64,000 nucleotides of DNA from Tragulus kanchil (lineage: Eukaryota > Chordata > Mammalia > Artiodactyla > Tragulidae). The DNA lies in the NCBI GenBank assembly GCA_022376925.1, contig JAIOJX010000024.1:168671608-168735607 (forward strand), in the 5' to 3' direction. Made by a program: the position numbers and the translations under genes. The notes under the pieces were generated by a model. It did no database searches. It was not told the origin of the DNA and saw nothing but the letters and a program-made list of their open reading frames with translations. How positions within the stretch are numbered: the stretch's first letter is position 1; the number at the start of each line of letters is the position of its first letter. Shown here in pieces: positions 12,362 through 23,482 of this stretch.

Positions 12362-12661
12362 TAAAATTATTTTTGGGGGGTCAGGTTGGGGAGGGAGGGG
12401 TGGGCGGGCCACTTCCACCGGCCTTTCATCTGTCGAGTTGCATCCAGCTTCGTTCTTCGGCCCGTGGGCCTCCCATCGCGTGGCCTCTGTTGTCGCAGAG
12501 CACCGGCTCTGGGCGCATGTGCTCCAGAGCTCCGGCTCGATGATTGGACACATGGGTCCAGCTGCTCCACGGCACGTGGGATCTTCCCAGGCCAGGGATC
12601 CAACCGGCGCCCCTTGCACGGCGAGGCGGTATCCTTACCCACTAGGCCACCAGGGAAGCCC
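12362..12661 (-). mobile_element. Young CHR-like SINE (minus), nested
   Basis: The reverse complement starts GGGCTTCCCTGGTGGCCTAG and contains the GATGGATGAAA-class body (here diverged) and the pyrimidine-rich stretch. It sits against the A-rich tail of an older CHR SINE (12664-12974). Duplicate at 13540-13840. Confidence 0.88.
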
Positions 12662-12663
12662 GC

Positions 12664-12974
12664 ACTTTTTTATTTGTAATTTTCTTTATTGGGCGTTGGC
12701 TGTGCTGGGTCTTCATTACTGCACAGGCTTTCCTCAAGTTGCAGCGAGCGGAAGCCACTCTCCAGCCGTCACAGCTTCTCCTGTTTCTGAGCACGGGCTC
12801 CAGGGCACCCGGGCTTCCGTAGCTGAAGCTCCGGGCTCCAGAGCACAGGCTCAGCGGTTACGGTGCAGACGCTCAGTCGCTCTGAGGCCGGTAGGATCTT
12901 CCTGGACCAGGGACTGAACCCACGTCTGCTACACTGGCAGGTGAATTCTTTACTACTGAGCCACCAGGAAAGTT
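12664..12974 (-). mobile_element. CHR-2 type SINE (minus)
   Basis: The reverse complement starts CTTTCCTGGTGGCTCAGTAG, with a GTTCAGTCCCTGGTCCAGG B-box region and an ATTACAAATAAAAAA tail. It is inserted in the L2 fragment. Duplicate at 13843-14154. Confidence 0.88.
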
Positions 12975-13539
12975 CAAGGACATGAACTTTTATTTATTCA
13001 CTAATGTAGCACCGGAGAGGTAACAGCTGGGGGAAGAAAGAAAAATCCGATGAACGATAAACACTATTACAAAACAAAACAGGAGAGAAGGGAAGGGCAT
13101 TGAGGTGAAGGAAGGCCTCAAGGAAGAGACATTTAAGCAAATGCTTGAAGGCAGTCGGGGAGCAGGTCACACAGACCACATCAGCCACGTGACCTGCAGG
13201 TCCCAGAGGTGGCGGAGCTGGTAGAGAATCCACCTGCAATGCAGGAGACACAGGTTCAATGCCCGGGTCAGGAGCATGCCGTCGGGTTCGAAATCTGCGA
13301 CCCAAACTATATTTAATAGTTTCTAAATTCAACCCCAGTAGGTCCCTGTAGGTCTTCCATGCCCACATAATTTGAAATTGCAGCCACCCCTACCAGCCCT
13401 GTTTCCTTTCCCTGCTTAATTTTTGTTTCATTTTGCTTATCAGTATCTGACATATAACATACTTACTTACTATCTTCACTGAGTAAAATATAAGCTCCAT
13501 GAGGGCATGAACTTTTTAATTTTTTATTTATTTTTTTAA

Positions 13540-14154
13540 AATTATTTTTGGGGGGTCAGGTTGGGGAGGGAGGGGGTGGGCGGGCCACTTCCACTGGTCT
13601 TTCATTTGTCTAGTTTCATCCATCTTTGTTCTTTGGCCCGCGTGGGCCTCCCATCGCGGTGGCCTCTGTTGTCGCAGAGCACCGGCTCTGGGCGCATGTG
13701 CTCCAGAGCTCCGGCTCGATGATTGGACACATGGGTCCAGCTGCTCCACGGCACGTGGGATCTTCCCAGGCCAGGGATCCAACCGGCGCCCCTTGCACGG
13801 CGAGGCGGTATCCTTACCCACTAGGCCACCAGGGAAGCCCGCACTTTTTTATTTGTAATTTTCTTTATTGGGCGTTGGCTGTGCTGGGTCTTCATTACTG
13901 CACAGGCTTTCCTCAAGTTGCAGCGAGCGGAAGCCACTCTCCAGCCGTCACAGCTTCTCCTGTTTCTGAGCACGGGCTCCAGGGCACCCGGGCTTCCGTA
14001 GCTGAAGCTCCGGGGCTCCAGAGCACAGGCTCAGCGGTTACGGTGCAGACGCTCAGTCGCTCTGAGGCCGGTAGGATCTTCCTGGACCAGGGACTGAACC
14101 CACGTCTGCTACACTGGCAGGTGAATTCTTTACTACTGAGCCACCAGGAAAGTT
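13540..14154 (-). mobile_element. Second assembled copy of the nested SINE pair
   Basis: Repeats 12362-12974 (young CHR-like SINE then CHR-2). In the young SINE several bases differ between copies near 13590-13660 versus 12415-12480, which is more divergence than elsewhere in this pair. Confidence 0.85.
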
Positions 14155-14376
14155 CAAGGACATGAACTTTTATTTATTCACTAATGTAGCACCGGAGAGG
14201 TAACAGCTGGGGGAAGAAAGAAAAATCCGATGAACGATAAACACTATTACAAAACAAAACAGGAGAGAAGGGAAGGGCATTGAGGTGAAGGAAGGCCTCA
14301 AGGAAGAGACATTTAAGCAAATGCTTGAAGGCAGTCGGGGAGCAGGTCACACAGACCACATCAGCCACGTGACCTG

Positions 14377-14600
14377 CAGGTCCCAGAGGTGGCGGAGCTG
14401 GTAGAGAATCCACCTGCAATGCAGGAGACACAGGTTCAATGCCCGGGTCAGGAGCATGCCCTGGAGGAGGACCTGACAACGACTCCAGTGGTCCTGCCTG
14501 GAGAGTTCCACAGAGAGAGGAGCCTGGTGGGCCACGGTCCGTAGGGTCGCAAAGAGTCGGACACGACGGAAGTGGCTGAGCACACGTGCACGCACGAGAG
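14377..14600 (+). mobile_element. Bov-tA SINE
   Basis: TCCCAGAGGTGGCGGAGCTG head, GCAGGAGACACAGGTTCAAT B-box region, GGTCCTGCCTGGAGAGTTCC, and GGGTCGCAAAGAGTCGGACA 3' part. Because of overlapping duplications the same insertion is also present as a fragment at 13192-13284 and in full at 15521-15744. Confidence 0.88.
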
Positions 14601-15520
14601 AAGAGGAAATGCGGGCTGTTGTCAACAAATCACTAACCATTTCAAGAGAGCAACAGCAGAGCACTAAGCGCAGGGTCCTCGTCAGCATGGGGTCTCTGGC
14701 TGCGCAGGTCCCCTGCTAGGACGCGGCCCTGCACACAGCTGTCAGGGAAAGTGGTCCTGATGGACGGCTGGAACAGCAGGTGCAACGATCCCACGAGGGG
14801 ACGGTGGAAACGGGGAAGGAGCCAAGAGGCCATGCTGACAAACAGGAACATTCCTGGGCTTCTTTACTGGATATTCTGATCCAGTAGGTTGGAGGTAAGC
14901 TCTAAATCTCTAACGGCTCATCACCTACTTCTTTAAGCAATCATTTAAATAGGATGTGGGTGATCTTGGCAGTCAGTATTAGAAGCTGAAGTCCTTCAAC
15001 GTCTTTCTGCTTAGTTGCGGGATGAAAAAAAACCTTTCTGCCTTTTTAACTTCCACAAGAAATCAACTTTCAATGGTAAACCCAATTAACATGGTTAATA
15101 ACTTCAGAAACATCACTTCACTGCTAGGGTTAGTGCCTGCACTTTCACTAGTTCTGTATAACCAGTGGAAGCAGCCTCTAACCATTTCATCAACTGGAGT
15201 TCAAAGTCCAAAGTAAATGAGAACCACTGGTTTTCAAAGGGTTAGTGCCTGCTTACACTGGCAGGTGAATTCTTTACTACTGAGCCACCAGGAAAGTTCA
15301 AGGACATGAACTTTTATTTATTCACTAATGTAGCACCGGAGAGGTAACAGCTGGGGGAAGAAAGAAAAATCCGATGAACGATAAACACTATTACAAAACA
15401 AAACAGGAGAGAAGGGAAGGGCATTGAGGTGAAGGAAGGCCTCAAGGAAGAGACATTTAAGCAAATGCTTGAAGGCAGTCGGGGAGCAGGTCACACAGAC
15501 CACATCAGCCACGTGACCTG

Positions 15521-15744
15521 CAGGTCCCAGAGGTGGCGGAGCTGGTAGAGAATCCACCTGCAATGCAGGAGACACAGGTTCAATGCCCGGGTCAGGAGCA
15601 TGCCCTGGAGGAGGACCTGACAACGACTCCAGTGGTCCTGCCTGGAGAGTTCCACAGAGAGAGGAGCCTGGTGGGCCACGGTCCGTAGGGTCGCAAAGAG
15701 TCGGACACGACGGAAGTGGCTGAGCACACGTGCACGCACGAGAG
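15521..15744 (+). mobile_element. Bov-tA SINE, further assembled copy
   Basis: Identical to 14377-14600 and carried by the 1144-bp duplication. Confidence 0.88.
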
Positions 15745-16394
15745 AAGAGGAAATGCGGGCTGTTGTCAACAAATCACTAACCATTTCAAGAGAGCAACAG
15801 CAGAGCACTAAGCGCAGGGTCCTCGTCAGCATGGGGTCTCTGGCTGCGCAGGTCCCCTGCTAGGACGCGGCCCTGCACACAGCTGTCAGGGAAAGTGGTC
15901 CTGATGGACGGCTGGAACAGCAGGTGCAACGATCCCACGAGGGGACGGTGGAAACGGGGAAGGAGCCAAGAGGCCATGCTGACAAACAGGAACATTCCTG
16001 GGCTTCTTTACTGGATATTCTGATCCAGTAGGTTGGAGGTAAGCTCTAAATCTCTAACGGCTCATCACCTACTTCTTTAAGCAATCATTTAAATAGGATG
16101 TGGGTGATCTTGGCAGTCAGTATTAGAAGCTGAAGTCCTTCAACGTCTTTCTGCTTAGTTGCGGGATGAAAAAAAACCTTTCTGCCTTTTTAACTTCCAC
16201 AAGAAATCAACTTTCAATGGTAAACCCAATTAACATGGTTAATAACTTCAGAAACATCACTTCACTGCTAGGGTTAGTGCCTGCACTTTCACTAGTTCTG
16301 TATAACCAGTGGAAGCAGCCTCTAACCATTTCATCAACTGGAGTTCAAAGTCCAAAGTAAATGAGAACCACTGGTTTTCAACCAACAGTGAGGC

Positions 16395-16560
16395 CTTCTC
16401 GGGGAATCTGTGGACACATATCTAGATGGGGGTGGGGGATGCTACTGGCATTTAGCGGGCAGAGAACAGAGATGCTGCTAAACATCCTACAATGCATAGA
16501 ATAGCCCCTTAAGACAAAGAATTATCCAGTCCATAGGACTGCAGCTGAGAAACACTGAAC
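16395..16560 (-). mobile_element. MER5A DNA transposon remnant (hAT-Charlie)
   Basis: GGGATGCTACTGGCATTTAG, then GATGCTGCTAAACATCCTAC and AAAGAATTATCCAGTCCA are the MER5A signature read on the reverse strand. It is non-autonomous, ancient and mammal-wide. Confidence 0.85.
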
Positions 16561-16982
16561 AGACTGTGGCTACAGATTATGGTTCCCAATTCATTGCACT
16601 TGAGCTTAACATCTTAAAATCAAGTCTGTACACAGGTAATGAAAAATCTGACTTAAGTGATAAGGTTATGAGCAACAGGATCTACAGCAGAGAAAACAGG
16701 TATTAGAAAGCCTTTGATCAAAGGTGGGGAACTGCAGTCAGCAGGTGCTGAGGAGTCTGAGCGACCCAAATGGAGTCTGGAAGGCAGTGGGGTGCAGAGT
16801 CTGCTGTGCGTCGGGACCAGGAAATGTAACTCTCTGGACAGCGTGGATTCCCAGGTGCAGGCAGGCTGCGCTGGCATTAAGTAGATAAGACGTACAGCAC
16901 CCAGACAGAAAAGGCCTCCCTTCTTGGGGAATCAAAATGCTAAACCAGCTCTCGGTGAGACTAGGGTAAAAATACAAACGGA

Positions 16983-17245
16983 GGGCTTCCCTGGAGGTCC
17001 AGTGGGTGGAGAGTCCGCCTTGCAGCGCGCCGGTTCAATCCTTGGCCCAGAAAGACCCCCACACGCTGTGGAGCAGCTGCACGGGTGTGTCCAACTACAG
17101 CGCTCTGGAGCGCAGGCGCCCGGAGCCGGTGCTCTGTGGCGAGAGGCCCCTGCGATGGGAGGCCCACACAGGCCGAAGAATAAAGATGGATGAAAATAAA
17201 TACATAAAAAGCCAATAAAGAGAGGCCAAAATTTAAAAAAATATA
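16983..17245 (+). mobile_element. CHR-like SINE, older member of the young family
   Basis: GGGCTTCCCTGGAGGTCCAG head, CCGGTTCAATCCTTGGCCCA B-box region, GGAGCGCAGGCGCCCGGAGC, GATGGATGAAAATAAATACA. It is more diverged than the other members and lacks the pyrimidine stretch. Confidence 0.85.
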
Positions 17246-17339
17246 AATGGAAATCAAAAGTAATACCTAGAGCAAAGAAATGCTTTGTCACTGTGCTAAT
17301 TCAAGCTAGTCTCAATGAATAAGCATACGTGGAAAATAT

Positions 17340-17490
17340 CCTCACCTCTCATCTGTAAAAAGGAAATCAACTGCACCTATCTCCAAGGCTTACTAGGAAC
17401 ATCAAACTGAATAAGATCAAGATGGTACAGGGTACATGCAATGCCAGGCACACAGCAGGCATTCGGCAGAAGATGTAGCTTCTGATAACT
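17340..17490 (+). mobile_element. MIR-type fragment
   Basis: CTCACCTCTCATCTGTAAAA followed by CAATGCCAGGCACACAGCAG and GGCATTCGGCAGA matches the MIR 3' order (AGTGCCTGGCACATAGTAGG class). Confidence 0.6.
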
Positions 17491-18415
17491 TCCCAACTGC
17501 TGCTTGCGGCTTTCACTCAAACCAGGCCCCATGGATGCAAATACAGGAACCGAGGCTCTGCGTTCACACTTAGAAGCTCCCAAGAAGGCAGAACAGGACA
17601 AACCACGGCACAAAATCTTCACTACGTGCCTGCACAGCAAGCGCCCTGCTGCCCGAACCTTCAGATGACAGAAGGACCTGCCGGGCAAGCACACGCCAGG
17701 GGGCTGTGCAAAGGACGCGACAGCCTGTCGCTGCTGAAGGGCCAGAAAGAGCCTCTTGCAGAGAGGGATACAGGCAAGATCACCTTTCTTTCCATGGCTG
17801 TCGGGGTGGCTTCAGGAAAGAGCGCTGACAACTGATAGAGAGCTCACATGTGAAAAGGCCATCGCATGGTTCAGAGTTAATTATAAGCAATTTTAATGAA
17901 ACAGTCTGTTCCCTCAGGTTTCCACGTTCTTCCCAGAGGTGTAATGCAATAAGCCCAAGACACACGCACTGATGACTCTGTGATCAACACAGCTCTCGGG
18001 CTCACCTAGACCGGGTTCCTGGCTGCTGCTTAGCGACAGGTGTCACAGCCACCGTGGCCAGGGAGCCCAGGGGTGCAATTTCGCTTCTAACGAAAGAAGT
18101 GCAATCAATAGAACCAGCCATCCGGCGGGAACAACGGTACCCTTCCTGACTCATCCCAGCGCTTGTTTACCCAGAAAACCACCTACTCTGCCCAGGTCCA
18201 CACCTCAGCTCGGCTTTCAGGAAATACCATACAGCCGTACGACCGGGGCTGAAAATCGCCCGACTCTGGGTCCCGCTGGTGCCAGCGCTCAGGTCCTCTT
18301 CGGCCTCCTCCGGCGGAGGCTGCGATCCAGTTCGCGGCGACCTCGCTGCGCGCCCCGGGCCAGCGCCGGGCAGGCCCGCCGACCCTCGCCGCTCGTCCGC
18401 GCTCCGGGCGCGTGC

Positions 18416-18490
18416 CCCCTGCTCGCCGCCCCCCTGCTCGCCGCCCCCCTGCTCGCCGCCCCCCTGCTCGCCGCCCCCCTGCTCGCCGCC
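18416..18490. repeat. 15-bp GC-rich minisatellite, 5 units
   Basis: Five perfect tandem units of CCCCTGCTCGCCGCC (period 15) sit in LYSMD2 intron 1, 35-110 bp past the splice donor. On the transcribed strand they read as G-rich runs (GGGGG every 15 nt), so G-quadruplex formation in the nascent RNA or DNA is possible. Copy number could vary between individuals. Confidence 0.95.
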
Positions 18491-18526
18491 CGGCCCCGCG
18501 CGCCCCGCCCCGCCCGGCCGGCTCAC

Positions 18527-18787
18527 CGAGACGCCGTACTTGAGCGCGATGCCCTGCAGCGTGTCGCCGGCGCGGACGCGGTGCTCCACGCGGCGCTCCA
18601 GGCCGCCGGCGCCCAGCGGCGCCCGCGCGCTGCCCGTGCTGCCGTACCAGCGGGTCCTGGTGCGCGCCAGGCCCAGCGACAGCGCGGCCTCCTCGGCCTC
18701 GGCGCCCGCGGGCGCGCGCGGCGGCGGCGCAGGGGCCGAGCGGCGGCCGCCGGCGCGCAGGGAGGGCGCGGGCGAGGGAGCCGCCAT
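18527..18787 (-). CDS. LYSMD2: LYSMD2 coding exon 1 (N-terminus and first half of LysM domain)
   Basis: The ATG at 18787-18785 opens 87 codons ending in TCG at 18527, followed by a GTGAGC donor. The product starts MAAPSPAPSLRAGG and is rich in Ala, Pro and Arg. Residues 35-60 carry the acidic and Ser/Leu segment with ARTRTRWYGST typical of LYSMD1/2 N-termini. The LysM core starts near residue 69 with HRVRAGDTLQGIALKYGVS; the domain is split by the intron and completed by exon 2 at 191. This ATG was chosen because it matches the known LYSMD2 start (MAD/MAA...SPALSLR-like) and has a GCCGCC-type context on the coding strand just beyond it. The frame stays open a further 97 codons upstream, but that stretch is GC-rich 5' flank without family similarity. 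The exon lies inside a CpG island. Assignment to LYSMD2 rather than LYSMD1 rests on the Gly-Ala-Gly linker and the exon boundary after YGV(S/T). Confidence 0.95.
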
Positions 18788-19439
18788 GGGTCCTGCGGAG
18801 GCCGCCGGGTGCGGAGGCGCGCCGGGGGGCGGCGCCTCTGCCTCCGCCGCGGGCCCCGCTCGCCCAGCCGCGGCCCTGCCGCCCCGCCCGGCGCCCCGGC
18901 CGTCACGCACGCGGCGCCCCGGGCCCCCTCGGCGAGCGGGAGGCCCGACGCCCCCGGGCCCGGCCCCTGGCTCCGCTCGGCGCGGCCGCCCAGCCGCACA
19001 GTCCTCGGCCCCCCGCGTAGAACGTGCCCCCTGCACCCCTGTTCTCCTATGTTTTCCTCTCTGATGCCCTGTAGTCATGACTCCCCGGGGCTCATCGTGG
19101 CCTCCACCAGTGGCCTCTCATCTCTGTTCTGTATCTGAACGCCCGCGCCTCGCCTTTCTGCCGTCCCCGGAGCGGGTGCGTGTTTATGAGCGTCCAGCGC
19201 TCGGGCCTCTCCTGTGCTCTGGACCGCTCTCCAAAGGGCGCTGCCCTGGCAGCGGTGGGGAGACGCGCGATCGGCTTCGCGGGCTGAAGCCGCCGTCGGT
19301 GACCGTGCTGGACAGAGGCAAAGGAGCCGGCGCGCGGGGAACCAGAGGCTCTCGCCTCAGCCTCCTGCTCAGAGGCGCCTCAGTGGTTTCTCATGGACAA
19401 CAGGATTCACATAACTCACTCTGGCCCTCAAGTCTTTTT

Positions 19440-19910
19440 TCCATGTTTATTATTCATGCTCTGGCCATACTCCATCTGCAACTCATCCTCCAAATCCCAT
19501 ACGCTCCGCCCAAGCAGAGCCGCTGGAACGCGCCCCTCCTCCCTACCTTCAGGCCGCGCATATGCTGTTCCCTCCTCTTGTGACCCTCTTTCAATATTCT
19601 CTGTCTGCACTTAGGAAAATTTGAAGGTCCATCATCTTCAAATGAGATCGTTCCTGATTCTTCCTACCGGTCCCCTCCCTCAAATGCCCACTGGTCATTG
19701 TTTCTCCATTGAGCTCTGAGGTGCTTTGTACCTCCTGTTTAGTATTTAACTTGTGTTCTGAGTCATACACTTGTCTTATCTTTTTTATACATACTCTGGG
19801 AAGGAAAACTAGATCTTACGTATCCTTTTGAGCTCCAGCAGTGCCTACCTAGCTCAGTGCCTTGAATAAAGCAACAAAAGTATTGATAGTTGAATTGAGG
19901 TGGAAGGAAA
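19440..19910 (+). mobile_element. L2 LINE 3' end
   Basis: The order CATATGCTGTTCCCTCCTCT, CCACTGGTCATTGTTTCTCC, CAGTGCCTACCTAGCTCAGTG, CTTGAATAAA follows the L2 3' region. Most of it recurs at about 20640-21035 in the 1135-bp duplication. Confidence 0.7.
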
Positions 19911-19972
19911 AGATCCTGAAAGCTAAATTAGGTTACCTAGCAAAAGTCTATGGATGAACTCTTAAACTTTCT

Positions 19973-20311
19973 CTTTTTAAATAAATTTTTTTTAAGTTTT
20001 ATTTTTTTTAATTTTTTTGCGGGGAGGGTTTGGGAAGGGAGGGGGGCGGGCAGTCCACTTCTATTGGTCTTTCATTTGTCTACTTTCATCCATCTTTGTT
20101 CTTTGGCTCCTGTGGGCCTCCCATCGCGGTGCCCTCTGTTGTCACAGAGCACCGGCTCTGGGCGCATGCGCTCCAGAGCTCTGGCTCGGTCATTGGACAC
20201 ATGGGTCCAGCCACTCCACGGCACGTGGGATCTTCCCAGGCCAGGGATCGAACTGGCGCCCCTTGCACTGCAAGGCGGTGTCCTTACCCACTGGACCACC
20301 AGGGAAGCCCC
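19973..20311 (-). mobile_element. Young CHR-like SINE (minus) with TSD
   Basis: The reverse complement starts GGGCTTCCCTGGTGGTCCAG, with AGTTCGATCCCTGGCCTGGG, GCATGCGCCCAGAGCCGGTG and GATGAAAGTAGACAAATGAA. The target duplication ACTCTTAAACTTTCT (19958-19972) has one mismatch to ACTCTTAGACTTTCT (20312-20326). Confidence 0.93.
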
Positions 20312-21105
20312 ACTCTTAGACTTTCTTTAGCAAAAGCCTATGGATGAACTCTTGGTGGGTGTCCAGTGTGCCCATCCCTAAGAAAATGGCAGAAACCCAG
20401 AGTTTCATATGTAAATGAGATCAGGTAATACTTCAAAAAAACAGAAGAAATTTCTCTCATAGTTGACAGTCTAGTAGAAAGACAGCATAGAGCATATCTT
20501 CTATTAAAGGAAAGTTTACTGAAGAGCCAGAAGTCTCTATTTGAAGATTAATGAACTGGGTTCTCTGAGGTATGATCAGGTGTTCTCTGAAGAGGGTTCC
20601 ATGATCAATTACTTCCATCTCCACCTTCCCCAATCCTGCTCCGCCCAAGCAGAGCCGCTGGAACGCGCCTCCTCCCTACCTTCAGGCCGCGCATATGCTG
20701 TTCCCTCCTCTTGTGACCCTCTTTCAATATTCTCTGTCTGCACTTAGGAAAATTTGAAGGTCCATCATCTTCAAATGAGATCGTTCCTGATTCTTCCTAC
20801 CGGTCCCCTCCCTCAAATGCCCACTGGTCATTGTTTCTCCATTGAGCTCTGAGGTGCTTTGTACCTCCTGTTTAGTATTTAACTTGTGTTCTGAGTCATA
20901 CACTTGTCTTATCTTTTTTATACATACTCTGGGAAGGAAAACTAGATCTTACGTATCCTTTTGAGCTCCAGCAGTGCCTACCTAGCTCAGTGCCTTGAAT
21001 AAAGCAACAAAAGTATTGATAGTTGAATTGAGGTGGAAGGAAAAGATCCTGAAAGCTAAATTAGGTTACCTAGCAAAAGTCTATGGATGAACTCTTAAAC
21101 TTTCT

Positions 21106-21443
21106 CTTTTTAAATAAATTTTTTTTAATTTTATTTTTTTTAATTTTTTTGCGGGGAGGGTTTGGGAAGGGAGGGGGGCGGGCAGTCCACTTCTATTGGT
21201 CTTTCATTTGTCTACTTTCATCCATCTTTGTTCTTTGGCTCCTGTGGGCCTCCCATCGCGGTGCCCTCTGTTGTCACAGAGCACCGGCTCTGGGCGCATG
21301 CGCTCCAGAGCTCTGGCTCGGTCATTGGACACATGGGTCCAGCCACTCCACGGCACGTGGGATCTTCCCAGGCCAGGGATCGAACTGGCGCCCCTTGCAC
21401 TGCAAGGCGGTGTCCTTACCCACTGGACCACCAGGGAAGCCCC
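21106..21443 (-). mobile_element. Young CHR-like SINE, assembled copy
   Basis: Same insertion as 19973-20311, carried by the 1135-bp duplication. A third partial copy (22412-22528) arises from the next overlapping duplication. Confidence 0.92.
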
Positions 21444-23482
21444 ACTCTTAGACTTTCTTTAGCAAAAGCCTATGGATGAACTCTTGGTGGGTGTCCAGTG
21501 TGCCCATCCCTAAGAAAATGGCAGAAACCCAGAGTTTCATATGTAAATGAGATCAGGTAATACTTCAAAAAAACAGAAGAAATTTCTCTCATAGTTGACA
21601 GTCTAGTAGAAAGACAGCATAGAGCATATCTTCTATTAAAGGAAAGTTTACTGAAGAGCCAGAAGTCTCTATTTGAAGATTAATGAACTGGGTTCTCTGA
21701 GGTATGATCAGGTGTTCTCTGAAGAGGGTTCCATGATCAATTACTTGAGGAAACAATGCAATTGCTATTTCCTTTTTGGAGAGTCGCAATGCACATTAGA
21801 ATACTGAAGGCTCTAGAAATCCTGTAGGAAAATAAGCTAGTGGATTCCGGTTGACACTGTCTGTCTCAAATTCACTTGCCCGTGGAACCCCATTTTTCCC
21901 CTCAGGATTTCTACAGTTTTGGAAATGCTGAGATAAAGTGGGAAAATATAGGCCTAAATAAGAAACCAGGAAAATGACTTTGAGAGTAAGAGATTCCCAA
22001 AAGATGGCACAGTATACATTCAGGGGCAGAAAATGATCACTTAATTCCTTCACAGAATGGCCCTGGCCTCTAGTCCAGGGGAAAAGTTGACAGCAAAAAA
22101 AAAAACCCACAAAGATCTGAAGGCCATCCACGTCTGTCTTATCACGGCTAATTTCTAAGCTGCCCCTGGTTATTTTCAATTTCCCCAGCCTTAAGAACAC
22201 TTAAAACACCTCCAAAACAGTTGTAAAATGCTCTAAAATAAATTCAACACATTTCTCAGGATTTTCTCCATGATCCCCTTTTGTGATCAAATAGCTAGAG
22301 TTTCCTCTAGCTCTCAAAATTAATCAGCTTGAATTAATATTTATCTGATATTATATAGTTAGGGTTCTTTGTGAGTTGTTTTCTTCCTACATTGATTTAT
22401 CGGGTGGTCATTGACACATGGGTCCAGCCACTCCACGGCACGTGGGATCTTCCCAGGCCAGGGATCGAACTGGCGCCCCTTGCACTGCAAGGCGGTGTCC
22501 TTACCCACTGGACCACCAGGGAAGCCCCACTCTTAGACTTTCTTTAGCAAAAGCCTATGGATGAACTCTTGGTGGGTGTCCAGTGTGCCCATCCCTAAGA
22601 AAATGGCAGAAACCCAGAGTTTCATATGTAAATGAGATCAGGTAATACTTCAAAAAAACAGAAGAAATTTCTCTCATAGTTGACAGTCTAGTAGAAAGAC
22701 AGCATAGAGCATATCTTCTATTAAAGGAAAGTTTACTGAAGAGCCAGAAGTCTCTATTTGAAGATTAATGAACTGGGTTCTCTGAGGTATGATCAGGTGT
22801 TCTCTGAAGAGGGTTCCATGATCAATTACTTGAGGAAACAATGCAATTGCTATTTCCTATTTGGAGAGCCGCAATGCACATTAGAATACTGAAGGCTCTA
22901 GAAATCCTGTAGGAAAATAAGCTAGTGGATTCCGTTGACACTGTCTGTCTCAAATTCACTTGCCCGTGGAACCCCATTTTTCCCCTCAGGATTTCTACAG
23001 TTTTGGAAATGCTGAGATAAAGTGGGAAAATATAGGCCTAAATAAGAAACCAGGAAAATGACTTTGAGAGTAAGAGATTCCCAAAAGATGGCACAGTATA
23101 CATTCAGGGGCAGAAAATGATCACTTAATTCCTTCACAGAATGGCCCTGGCCTCTAGTCCAGGGGAAAAGTTGACAGCAAAAAAAAAAACCCACAAAGAT
23201 CTGAAGGCCATCCACGTCTGTCTTATCACGGCTAATTTCTAAGCTGCCCCTGGTTATTTTCAATTTCCCCAGCCTTAAGAACACTTAAAACACCTCCAAA
23301 ACAGTTGTAAAATGCTCTAAAATAAATTCAACACATTTCTCAGGATTTTCTCCATGATCCCCTTTTGTGATCAAATAGCTAGAGTTTCCTCTAGCTCTCA
23401 AAATTAATCAGCTTGAATTAATATTTATCTGATATTATATAGTTAGGGTTCTTTGTGAGTTGTTTTCTTCCTACATTGATTT
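21320..23482 (+). repeat. Direct duplication, shift 1085
   Basis: Copy 1 is 21320-22399 and copy 2 is 22405-23482. Differences include ATTGGACAC versus ATTGACAC, TTCCGGTTG versus TTCCGTTG, and two substitutions near 21777 and 22860. It overlaps the preceding pair, giving a triplicated stretch 21320-21746. Confidence 0.96.
22412..22528 (-). mobile_element. Young CHR-like SINE, third partial assembled copy
   Basis: It contains only the 5' part of the element (B box and head), cut at the seam near 22405. One G is missing relative to 21328. Confidence 0.9.

Larger units (their letters stand above)
12111..14460 (+). repeat. Direct duplication, shift about 1185
   Basis: Copy 1 is 12111-13280 and copy 2 is 13296-14460, with about 17 unmatched bases between them. 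Differences include GTTTCCGTTTCGCCCTGTGAG versus GGTCCCTGTAG near the copy start, and an extra G in copy 2 near 14013. Both carry the same nested SINE pair. Confidence 0.95.
14111..16381 (+). repeat. Direct duplication, shift 1144
   Basis: Copy 1 is 14111-15238 and copy 2 is 15255-16381, apparently identical. It overlaps the previous pair, so 14111-14460 occurs three times (12930-13280, 14111-14460, 15255-15604). Confidence 0.97.
192..18526 (-). other. LYSMD2: LYSMD2 intron 1 (apparent 18.3 kb)
   Basis: This lies between the donor at 18526-18525 and the acceptor at 193-192. No other coding exon is recognisable in it. It holds CHR, young CHR-like and Bov-tA SINEs, an L1 3' end, L2, MIR and MER5A pieces (listed separately), and six of the ~1.1 kb false-looking direct duplications. 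Collapsing those leaves a true intron of roughly 11.5-12 kb. In 2130-3170, 5700-6640 and 17490-18280 I see no gene. 6110-6290 resembles an old mammalian interspersed repeat that I cannot name. Confidence 0.75.
18270..19030. promoter_or_regulatory. CpG island over LYSMD2 exon 1
   Basis: About 750 bp of very GC- and CpG-rich sequence covers LYSMD2 exon 1, its donor and 5' flank, and it is flanked by ordinary AT-richer DNA on both sides. By position it is the LYSMD2 promoter. A divergent transcript on the plus strand (toward TMOD2) is possible but nothing in the sequence proves it. Long ORFs on both strands here are by-products of the base composition. Confidence 0.85.
19500..21746 (+). repeat. 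Direct duplication, shift about 1135
   Basis: Copy 1 is 19500-20613 and copy 2 is 20637-21746, with about 23 unmatched bases between them. Differences are run-length indels (CGCGCCCCTCC versus CGCGCCTCC; TTTAAGTTTT versus TTTAATTTT). Each copy contains the same L2 piece and the same young SINE. Confidence 0.96.

Noticed and set aside
18416..18490. CRISPR-like array
   Set aside because: A perfect 15-bp tandem without spacers in a mammalian CpG island; it is a minisatellite.
18788..19078. 97-codon in-frame N-terminal extension of LYSMD2
   Set aside because: The frame is open only because of CpG-island composition. The internal ATG at 18787 matches the known LYSMD2 start and the upstream residues resemble nothing.
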